A stretch of 5,359 bases of DNA from an uncultured Candidatus Melainabacteria bacterium (GTDB lineage: Bacteria > Cyanobacteriota > Vampirovibrionia > Gastranaerophilales > Gastranaerophilaceae), in contig CALBKW010000053.1 of NCBI GenBank assembly GCA_937895785.1, positions 1 to 5,359 on the forward strand, read 5' to 3'. The translations under genes and the position numbers were made by a program. The notes under the pieces are model-generated. The model ran no database searches and had not been told where the DNA came from. It was given only the letters and a program-made list of their open reading frames with translations. Positions 1 through 4,261 of this stretch are shown in pieces; positions within the stretch are counted from its first letter, which is position 1, and each line of letters opens with the position of its first letter.

Positions 1-343
1 ATGTAGTTTTACCAGCACCTTGCAAACCTAGCATCATAATCACAGAAGGGTGTCCTGACAAATTCAACGGGCTTGTTTCTTTACCCAACAATGCAACTAA
101 CTCATCATGAACAATTTTAACAAGTTGTTGCGCTGGGTCAACACCTTTTAAAACCTCTTCACCTTCTGCTCTATCTTTAATATTTGAAATAAAAGCCTTT
201 ACAACTCTCAAGTTAACATCAGCTTCTAACAAGGCACGTCTAATTTCACGCAATGCCTCTTGCATATTGTCTTGTGTAAGTTCTTTATTACCTGATGTTT
301 TTCTTATAATCTCTTGTAATTTATCGCTTAAATTATCAAACAT
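1..343 (-). CDS. ffh: Signal recognition particle GTPase Ffh (SRP54), N-terminal part, cut by window edge
   Basis: Ffh binds 4.5S/SRP RNA and emerging signal sequences on the ribosome, and delivers nascent membrane proteins to FtsY at the inner membrane. Reading the complement from ATG at 343 gives 114 residues beginning MFDNLSDKLQEIIRK. Residues 1 to about 88 are the helical N domain, with the conserved ALLEADVNL block at 37-45. The G domain follows, with the P-loop GLQGAGKTT at 106-114, where the window ends. The remaining GTPase motifs and the methionine-rich M domain lie outside, so the gene is partial only because of the edge. A good Shine-Dalgarno (AAGGGG on the minus strand) sits 5 nt before the ATG and fixes the start. 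It is divergent from the SEC-C gene. Identity is very secure from the N domain plus P-loop. The N-domain wording resembles cyanobacterial Ffh, which is my main clue to the organism. Confidence 0.96.
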   Translation of the reverse strand, partial: MFDNLSDKLQEIIRKTSGNKELTQDNMQEALREIRRALLEADVNLRVVKAFISNIKDRAEGEEVLKGVDPAQQLVKIVHDELVALLGKETSPLNLSGHPSVIMMLGLQGAGKTT

Positions 344-348
344 TTTTA

Positions 349-354
349 CCCCTT
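349..354 (-). promoter_or_regulatory. Shine-Dalgarno site of ffh
   Basis: Read on the minus strand this is AAGGGG, 5 nt upstream of the ffh ATG at 343. It is a strong match to the 16S rRNA tail complement and shows that this genome does use Shine-Dalgarno initiation for some genes. Confidence 0.75.
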
Positions 355-409
355 AATTTGTACATGTATATATATAATATATCATGAAAAAATCCCTCTA
401 CTGTCGGTA

Positions 410-438
410 TTGTAATTTTTATGTGCTTAAAGTTTAAT
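410..438 (+). promoter_or_regulatory. Candidate sigma-70-type promoter for the SEC-C gene
   Basis: TTGTAA (410-415) and TTTAAT (433-438) are separated by 17 nt, matching the -35 and -10 consensus at 4 and 5 of 6 positions. Transcription would start near 445, leaving a leader of about 15 nt that contains the Shine-Dalgarno AGAGGT (449-454), 5 nt before the ATG at 460. In such A/T-rich DNA the match may be chance. TATAAT at 373-378 is an alternative -10, but I see no good -35 for it. Confidence 0.35.
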
Positions 439-459
439 TATTATAAAAAGAGGTAAATT

Positions 460-1725
460 ATGGAAACACTAACTGTTACAAACGAAATTAACGAAACTAT
501 TGAAAATATTTATAACTTTGCAAAAACAAATGATGCAATAAAAGAAGACTACGTTGAATATACAAAAACAATGGGCATCTACAATTCACCAGAAGAAGCG
601 ACTAAAGAATATTACATTCCCTATATTTTTGAACGCAATATTCCTGAATTGAATAAAACACCGTTAGAAGTTTTCAACGAAACTCAACAAAATGAGATTT
701 CTAAATCATTAACAAATTCTTTTACCTCTCTATTTAGAGTAAAAAGAGTTTTAAAAAATGGCTTTGAAGTTTATAACGTAATCAACGAAAAAGATTACAC
801 TCTTAACGTAACCTCAAGAATGACAGAATTTAGAGGCTTTGGCGTTGGGCAATTTATCGTTGCAAGGATATTTAATTATCAAAATAATTTCTATATTATT
901 GAACTTACAGGACATTTGCCAGAAAGCAAAAAAGAAGATGCAATGCGCTATGCTATGGCAAAAATTATCCACGAGCCTTATTTAGTTTATGAGGATAATT
1001 CAAAAAAAGAAGACGAAATTAAAGCAAACATTGCAAAAATGTATGACAAATTTTTAGAGGCTTTTAAGACAGATGAATTAATCACTATAAATAAATTTGC
1101 AGATGAAATTATTGGTGAATTTAATGAATATGTTGAAAACGGCACACCTTTGAATCTTGACGATAAAATTGAAGAGCCTAAAGAGTTAAAATATTTTGAA
1201 AGCGTTGAATTTGACAACGATTACGACAATTTTGTAGAAAAATCTTTGCAAGGCTTTTCATCACACAAAAAGCCTTATGATGTAGGCATTATCTACGATA
1301 AAGAAAACGGCTTATATGTTGTACCGTTCTACAAAACTTTAACAAAAATATTAGAAGACAACTCTTTAGAAACAGTTGAAAACGCAAAAGATTGTATAAA
1401 ATATTTTCTAAATTCCGACAAGATTTCTAATTCTATATTAAAAAGAATTTATGCAAAATATCCTAATTTCTTAGAACTTGCAAACAAAGTAGAAGAAACT
1501 AATTTGAGTTTTGACGAAATTTTGAGCAAATACAAAAAAATGTTTTTAACACATAGAATCTACTCTCAAACAGCAATTTTGTACTCCTCAAGCGTATTTA
1601 CTTCAACAATAGATTCGGCAATAGAAAAAGAAGAAAAGGCGCAAGTTGATTACACAAACGTAGGCAGAAACGCACCTTGTCCTTGTGGTTCTGGTAAAAA
1701 ATTCAAACACTGTTGTGGAAAATAA
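460..1725 (+). CDS. Uncharacterised 421-residue protein with C-terminal SEC-C zinc-binding motif
   Basis: I do not recognise the body of this protein. Its last 20 residues (402-421) are a textbook SEC-C motif: GRNAPCPCGSGKKFKHCC, with likely zinc ligands C407, C409, C418 and C419, closely matching the tail of SecA. Known SEC-C motifs bind zinc; in SecA the motif mediates contact with SecB and with ribosomes, and it also occurs in small proteins such as YecA and YchJ. No SecA ATPase motif is present, so this is not SecA. Residues about 1-90 look helical. Residues about 92-153 are rich in alternating hydrophobic residues (FRVKRVL, FEVYNVI, FIVARIF, FYIIEL), suggesting a small beta-barrel or OB-like domain. 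The remainder looks helical and acidic, with no signal peptide or membrane segment, so it is probably cytosolic. The start is fixed by AGAGGT 5 nt upstream. It has its own transcription unit, divergent from ffh. A role near the ribosome or export machinery is speculation from the motif and neighbour. Confidence 0.85.
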   Translation: METLTVTNEINETIENIYNFAKTNDAIKEDYVEYTKTMGIYNSPEEATKEYYIPYIFERNIPELNKTPLEVFNETQQNEISKSLTNSFTSLFRVKRVLKNGFEVYNVINEKDYTLNVTSRMTEFRGFGVGQFIVARIFNYQNNFYIIELTGHLPESKKEDAMRYAMAKIIHEPYLVYEDNSKKEDEIKANIAKMYDKFLEAFKTDELITINKFADEIIGEFNEYVENGTPLNLDDKIEEPKELKYFESVEFDNDYDNFVEKSLQGFSSHKKPYDVGIIYDKENGLYVVPFYKTLTKILEDNSLETVENAKDCIKYFLNSDKISNSILKRIYAKYPNFLELANKVEETNLSFDEILSKYKKMFLTHRIYSQTAILYSSSVFTSTIDSAIEKEEKAQVDYTNVGRNAPCPCGSGKKFKHCCGK

Positions 1726-1747
1726 TCAAAATTCCGCCTGACAACCC

Positions 1748-1776
1748 TTGAAATATTGTAGCCTATATGCTACAAT
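1748..1776 (+). promoter_or_regulatory. Strong sigma-70-type promoter of the toxin-antitoxin operon
   Basis: TTGAAA (1748-1753, 5/6 to consensus) and TACAAT (1771-1776, 5/6) are spaced by an ideal 17 nt, and TGC directly before the -10 (1768-1770) gives an extended -10. Transcription would start about 7 nt after the -10, that is at or within a base or two of the toxin ATG at 1783. The mRNA would therefore be leaderless. The -10 and spacer lie inside the palindrome at 1752-1779, so a bound repressor would block polymerase. Confidence 0.7.
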
Positions 1777-1779
1777 ATT
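1752..1779. promoter_or_regulatory. 28-bp palindrome, probable autoregulatory operator of the toxin-antitoxin module
   Basis: The arms AATATTGTAGC (1752-1762) and GCTACAATATT (1769-1779) are perfect inverted complements of 11 bp. The middle TATA is also symmetric, so only one base pair (1763/1768) breaks a 28-bp dyad. It overlaps the spacer and -10 of the promoter and ends 3 nt before the toxin ATG. Antitoxins of type II modules commonly repress their own operon by binding such a dyad through their HTH domain. There is no T-run after either arm, so a terminator is unlikely. Direct binding is inferred. Confidence 0.75.
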
Positions 1780-1782
1780 CTT

Positions 1783-2097
1783 ATGAAAGAAATCATTTAT
1801 TACCAAACTATTGACAATAAAGTTCCTTATCTGGACTGGTATAAATCTCTTGACAAAAGTTTAAAAATAGCTATAGATAAACGCTTATCAAAAGTTGAAC
1901 GTGACTTATATGGAGATAATAAACGACTATCAGAAGATTTATATGAATTAAAGTTTTCAAATGGATTAAGGATTTATTATACTGAAATTGATAACATTAT
2001 TGTTTTGTTATTCACAGGTGGTAATAAATCAAAGCAAAATAAAGATATTGAAACAGCAACAAGGTACTTAAACGATTATAAAGAAAGGGTTAAATAA
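1783..2097 (+). CDS. Type II toxin, RelE/ParE superfamily, HigB/Gp49-like
   Basis: The 104-residue product matches the phage-derived Gp49-like / addiction-module killer family of the RelE/ParE superfamily. Visible family landmarks are GDNKRLSEDLYELKFSNGLRIYY at 44-66 (given here as landmarks G44, D45, E55, L56, G61, R63, Y65, Y66), then the LLFTGGNKSKQNKDIE block at 75-90 and A92. HigB/RelE relatives are usually ribosome-dependent mRNA endonucleases; that activity is inferred. Length is normal for the family and the frame is intact. The start is forced, because the upstream frame holds no ATG, GTG or TTG before the TAG at 1759-1761. There is no Shine-Dalgarno; the promoter -10 ends only 6 nt before the ATG, predicting a leaderless message. 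The toxin comes first and overlaps the antitoxin by 1 bp (TAATG), the usual HigBA-like order. Hand-counted G+C is about 27%, lower than uvrB, consistent with a transferred module. Confidence 0.9.
   Translation: MKEIIYYQTIDNKVPYLDWYKSLDKSLKIAIDKRLSKVERDLYGDNKRLSEDLYELKFSNGLRIYYTEIDNIIVLLFTGGNKSKQNKDIETATRYLNDYKERVK
2084..2089 (+). promoter_or_regulatory. Shine-Dalgarno of the antitoxin, inside the toxin gene
   Basis: AAAGGG lies 7 nt before the antitoxin ATG (2097) and within the last codons of the toxin. It gives the antitoxin its own strong initiation site, while the toxin has none. This would favour a higher antitoxin than toxin yield from the shared mRNA. Confidence 0.65.
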
Positions 2098-2432
2098 TGA
2101 ACGAAAGACAAAAAACATTATTACAAAACTTTCCAAAGCATAAAGATAATTTAAAATTTCAGCTAAATAATGATGATGAATATGCTCAAATGTGGCTAAA
2201 TAGCCTATTAGAAGATTATTCAGAAACGAAAGATGTAAATGAATTAATTTATAATTTAAAACCAATGATTGAAGCAAGATATACAATCTGTGATTTTGCA
2301 AAAAAAATTGGTATTCACAGAATTACTTTATACAAAATATTCTCACGAAAAATGCTTCCTAGCATAGAGATTTTACATAAAATCTTTTTAGGATTAGGAT
2401 ATAATTTAAAATTATCAGTACAAAAATATTAA
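2097..2432 (+). CDS. HTH antitoxin of the RelE/HigB-type module (addiction-module antidote family)
   Basis: This 111-residue protein is the cognate antidote, expected to bind and neutralise the upstream toxin and to repress the operon. Residues about 21-60 carry the family pattern of a short N-terminal region with a paired alanine/tryptophan-leucine helix (YAQMWLNSLLED, 29-40) and an acidic helical stretch. A helix-turn-helix follows at about 62-84 (ICDFAKKIGIHRITLYKIFS), where relatives read LA..TGLSRE.LYRALS. The C-terminal segment PSIEILHKIFLGLGYNLKLSV (88-108, key residues P88, I92, L100, G101) is the usual ending of the family. It starts on the A of the toxin's TAA stop, so the genes are translationally coupled. 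A Nudix gene begins 14 bp after its stop and may be read through. The palindrome at 1752-1779 is its likely binding site. Family assignment is firm; repression is inferred. Confidence 0.9.
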   Translation: MNERQKTLLQNFPKHKDNLKFQLNNDDEYAQMWLNSLLEDYSETKDVNELIYNLKPMIEARYTICDFAKKIGIHRITLYKIFSRKMLPSIEILHKIFLGLGYNLKLSVQKY

Positions 2433-2446
2433 AATTGGAAGTTTAA

Positions 2447-3061
2447 ATGGAAAAATGGTTAAATTTAGTAATGGAAATTCAAGGGCTTGCGCAATCAGGG
2501 CTTGCCTACACAGAAAACCCTTATGATATCGAACGCTATGAAAGACTCCGTGATATTTCTGCAGAATTACTTGCTGAAAAAAGTGAAATGTCGTTTAAAA
2601 AGGTTAAAAGTTTCTTTTGTAGCGAAAGCGGATATCAAACGCCCAAAATTGACACTCGCGCAGTTATAATAAAGGATAACAAAATTCTTTTAGTTCACGA
2701 AAACAATGGAACTTGGTCACTCCCTGGAGGGTGGTGCGATGTTACAGAAACAATAAAATCTAACACCGAAAAAGAAGTTCGTGAGGAAGCTGGTTTAAAC
2801 GTAAAGGCAACAAAGCTTATCGCTCTACAAGACAGAAACAAGCACAATCCACCACTATATGCTTATGGCGTTTGCAAAGTATTTGTTCTATGCGAACTTT
2901 TGGGCGGAGAATTTGTCACAAATATTGAAACGACAGAAATCAAGTATTTCTCTTTAGATGAAATCCCTGAAAATTTAGCAAAAGAAAAAACGACAAAGAA
3001 ACAAATAGAAATGTGCTTTAACGCATACAACAATCCTAATTGGCAATGCGAATTTGATTAG
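2447..3061 (+). CDS. Nudix hydrolase with NUDIX_N_2-type N-terminal domain (CDP-Chase/ADP-ribose pyrophosphatase-like)
   Basis: Nudix enzymes cleave nucleoside diphosphates linked to another group, using divalent metal. Residues 1 to about 60 (KWLNLVMEIQGLAQSGLAY, then NPYDIERYERLRDISAEL) are the helical N-terminal domain typical of a subfamily that includes the Bacillus cereus enzyme CDP-Chase, a CDP-choline pyrophosphatase. Residues about 67-185 form the Nudix fold: SLPGGW at 91-96 leads into the Nudix box G95-x5-E101-x7-K109-E110-V111-R112-E113-E114-A115-G116-L117. The metal-binding glutamates (E110, E113, E114) are intact; the first Arg of REuxEExGu is Lys here, a mild change. Length (204) fits the subfamily. 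GGAAG 5 nt before ATG serves as Shine-Dalgarno. It follows the antitoxin by 14 bp, so it may share that transcript, and precedes tag by 30 bp. The substrate (CDP-choline, ADP-ribose or another) cannot be told from sequence. Cytosolic. Confidence 0.92.
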   Translation: MEKWLNLVMEIQGLAQSGLAYTENPYDIERYERLRDISAELLAEKSEMSFKKVKSFFCSESGYQTPKIDTRAVIIKDNKILLVHENNGTWSLPGGWCDVTETIKSNTEKEVREEAGLNVKATKLIALQDRNKHNPPLYAYGVCKVFVLCELLGGEFVTNIETTEIKYFSLDEIPENLAKEKTTKKQIEMCFNAYNNPNWQCEFD

Positions 3062-3074
3062 TTTTACAAAATCT

Positions 3075-3086
3075 TATGCTACAATA
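3075..3086 (+). promoter_or_regulatory. Extended -10 promoter element of tag, same 12-mer as in the toxin promoter
   Basis: TATGCTACAATA contains TGC-TACAAT (3077-3085), an extended -10 matching consensus at 5 of 6 positions. It ends 6 nt before the tag ATG, so transcription should begin at or next to the start codon. No convincing -35 lies 16-18 nt upstream; extended -10 promoters can do without one. The same 12 bases occur at the same offset before the toxin ATG (1766-1777). Tag could also be read from the Nudix gene upstream. Confidence 0.5.
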
Positions 3087-3091
3087 CCACT

Positions 3092-3637
3092 ATGAACAGA
3101 TGTAAATGGTGCAATCTTAAAAACCCAAAATACATTGAATACCACGACAATGAGTGGGGAGTTCCAAATTTTGATGAGCATTATTTGTACGAAATGCTTG
3201 TTCTTGAATCTTTCCAAGCAGGCTTATCTTGGGAATGCGTTTTAAACAAGCGTGAAGAGTTTAAAAAAGCATACGACAACTTTACCCTCGAAAAAGTTTG
3301 CAAATACGGTGATAAAAAAGTTGCAGAATTACTTGAAAACAAAGGTCTTATCAGAAATAAATTAAAAGTAAAAGCAAGTATAAATAATTCCAAAATTTTC
3401 AAGCAAATTCAACAAGAATTTGGCTCATTTCATGCATATTTAAAAAGTTTTTCTAGTGATAAAATATTTTATGAAACAGACAAAACTCATTCTGAATTAT
3501 CCGACAAAATTTCCAAAGATTTGCAAAAACGTGGAATGAAGTTTGTTGGTACAACTATTATATATTCTTATTTACAGGCAATCGGTATTATTAATTCACA
3601 TGACAAAAATTGCTTTTTATACAAAAAGGAAAAATAA
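3092..3637 (+). CDS. tag: DNA-3-methyladenine glycosylase I
   Basis: Tag removes 3-methyladenine from alkylated DNA by cleaving the N-glycosidic bond, leaving an abasic site for base-excision repair. The 181-residue product aligns along its length with E. coli Tag as I recall it: RCKW at 3-6, YHDNEWGVP at 17-25, FQAGLSW at 41-47 and KRGMKFVGTTIIYSYLQA at 146-163. The four zinc ligands are present: C4, H18, H170 and C174. The base-recognition residues correspond to E39 (E. coli E38) and W47 (E. coli W46). The start is forced: the zinc ligand is residue 4, and the upstream frame has no start codon before the TAG at 3059-3061. No Shine-Dalgarno is present; a -10 ends 6 nt upstream, so the mRNA is probably leaderless. 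It overlaps ybaK by 1 bp (TAATG), which implies co-transcription and coupling. No SOS-type or Ada-type operator is visible. Confidence 0.97.
   Translation: MNRCKWCNLKNPKYIEYHDNEWGVPNFDEHYLYEMLVLESFQAGLSWECVLNKREEFKKAYDNFTLEKVCKYGDKKVAELLENKGLIRNKLKVKASINNSKIFKQIQQEFGSFHAYLKSFSSDKIFYETDKTHSELSDKISKDLQKRGMKFVGTTIIYSYLQAIGIINSHDKNCFLYKKEK
3625..3630 (+). promoter_or_regulatory. Shine-Dalgarno that fixes the ybaK start
   Basis: AAAGGA lies 6 nt before the ATG at 3637, inside the last codons of tag. An upstream in-frame ATG at 3610 would add nine residues (MLFIQKGKI) but lacks a comparable site and lies within tag, so 3637 is the better start. Confidence 0.75.
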
Positions 3638-4122
3638 TGAAACATATTGACGAAAAAACAAACGCAATAAGACTTTTAGAACAAAAAAAGTTAAAATTTT
3701 CAACACATAACTACGTAAATTCAGGTGCTATCAGCGGAGTTGAAGTAGCACAAGCATTAAATGAAAACCCTGACATTGTTTTTAAAACTCTTGTGACTGT
3801 TGGGAAATCCAATCAAAATTATGTATTTTTAGTGCCAGTTGCCAAAGAGTTAGACCTAAAAAAAGCGGCAAATGCAGTCGGCGAAAAGAATATCAGCATG
3901 TTGAAATCAAAGGATTTATTACCCCTAACAGGTTACATTCACGGAGGTTGCTCTCCAATTGGCATGAAAAAGCCGTTTAAAACTGTAATTGATGCCAGCG
4001 CCAAAAACTTTGAAACAATCATTTTCAGCGGTGGAAAAATTGGTTATCAAATAGAAATTAGCCTTGAAGAACTAAAAAAAGCGTTAAACTTCAAATTGGA
4101 AAATATTGTGGTTACTTCGTAA
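3637..4122 (+). CDS. ybaK: Cys-tRNA(Pro)/Cys-tRNA(Cys) deacylase, YbaK/EbsC family
   Basis: YbaK is a free-standing editing protein that hydrolyses Cys-tRNA(Pro) made in error by prolyl-tRNA synthetase, normally acting with the synthetase in the cytosol. From ATG 3637 the product is 161 residues, close to the 159 of E. coli YbaK. Conserved points are NPDIVFKTLV at 44-53 with the catalytic lysine K50, PVAKELDLKKAANAVGEK at 67-84, TGYIHGGCSPIG at 98-109 (the GGxSPxG loop, here with Cys105) and the TVIDASA region at 116-122 followed by SGGKIGYQIE at 131-140. The start was chosen for its Shine-Dalgarno and for the TAATG junction with tag rather than the longer frame from 3610. Tag and ybaK are thus one operon; nothing in their known chemistry demands this, beyond both being fidelity or repair functions. 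No terminator hairpin with a T-run follows. Confidence 0.95.
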   Translation: MKHIDEKTNAIRLLEQKKLKFSTHNYVNSGAISGVEVAQALNENPDIVFKTLVTVGKSNQNYVFLVPVAKELDLKKAANAVGEKNISMLKSKDLLPLTGYIHGGCSPIGMKKPFKTVIDASAKNFETIIFSGGKIGYQIEISLEELKKALNFKLENIVVTS

Positions 4123-4143
4123 ACTGCTTTGCTTTTTATAGGT

Positions 4144-4170
4144 TTGAAAGAGCAAAAAATATGTTATAAT
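4144..4170 (+). promoter_or_regulatory. Candidate uvrB promoter with perfect extended -10
   Basis: TGT-TATAAT (4162-4170) is a perfect extended -10. TTGAAA (4144-4149) upstream gives a 15-nt spacer, shorter than the ideal 17, which the TG extension can offset. Transcription would start near 4177 and leave an untranslated leader of roughly 85 nt before uvrB. This is the best promoter match in the gap. Confidence 0.55.
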
Positions 4171-4192
4171 AAGAATATAAATATATATAAAT

Positions 4193-4222
4193 TTTACACT
4201 GTATTTTTTATTTTGGAATAAT
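4193..4222 (+). promoter_or_regulatory. Second candidate uvrB promoter
   Basis: TTTACA (4193-4198) and AATAAT (4217-4222), each 5 of 6 to consensus, are spaced by 18 nt. The start would be near 4229, giving a leader of about 33 nt. It is weaker than the 4144-4170 promoter and could be chance in A/T-rich DNA. Confidence 0.3.
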
Positions 4223-4261
4223 TACTAGCAAAATTTCTTACACTTGGTTTAAAATATAGTT

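Larger units (their letters stand above)
344..459. other. Divergent intergenic region between ffh and the SEC-C gene
   Basis: This 116-bp gap must hold promoters for both divergent genes. Its ffh-proximal part is a run of alternating A/T (361-382) that includes TATAAT on the plus strand (373-378) and TATTAT-like -10 candidates on the minus strand, flanked by two CATG sequences (363-366 and 383-386). The low complexity makes any single -10 call here unreliable. For ffh, a CCGACA-like -35 on the minus strand around 400-405 could pair with a -10 in the A/T run. No G+C-rich hairpin or terminator is visible. Confidence 0.5.
4123..4261 (+). other. Intergenic region upstream of uvrB, rich in promoter-like signals
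   Basis: This 139-bp gap is very A/T-rich. In order it holds a weak A/T stem-loop (4128-4137 with 4147-4156, one G:T wobble), a strong extended -10 promoter (4144-4170), a second promoter candidate (4193-4222), a direct repeat TTACACT (4194-4200 and 4238-4244), and TAAAAT (4250-4255) 6 nt before the uvrB ATG. No Shine-Dalgarno precedes uvrB. I see no LexA box of the GAAC-N4-GTTC or CTGT-N8-ACAG type. Confidence 0.55.

Noticed and set aside
361..386. A/T run with flanking CATG as a specific operator
   Set aside because: The symmetry is imperfect and low-complexity A/T repeats give chance palindromes; no supporting second copy.
987..1217. Minus-strand open frame of 76 codons inside the SEC-C gene
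   Set aside because: It lies wholly opposite a well-supported gene, has serine-rich low-complexity content and no recognisable domain.
1752..1779. Palindrome before the toxin as a terminator for the SEC-C gene
   Set aside because: There is no T-run on either side and it sits on the -10 of a strong promoter, which fits an operator far better.
2068..2301. Minus-strand open frame of 77 codons across the toxin/antitoxin junction
   Set aside because: It runs antisense to both module genes and has no domain; its hydrophobic look follows from A/T-rich antisense codons.
3610..3636. Nine-residue N-terminal extension of YbaK from ATG 3610
   Set aside because: It overlaps tag, lacks a good Shine-Dalgarno, and would exceed the family length; ATG 3637 has AAAGGA 6 nt upstream.
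4128..4156. Stem-loop after ybaK as a rho-independent terminator
   Set aside because: The 10-bp stem is nearly all A/T with a G:T wobble and a 9-nt loop, and it is followed by A residues rather than T, so it lacks the features of an intrinsic terminator.
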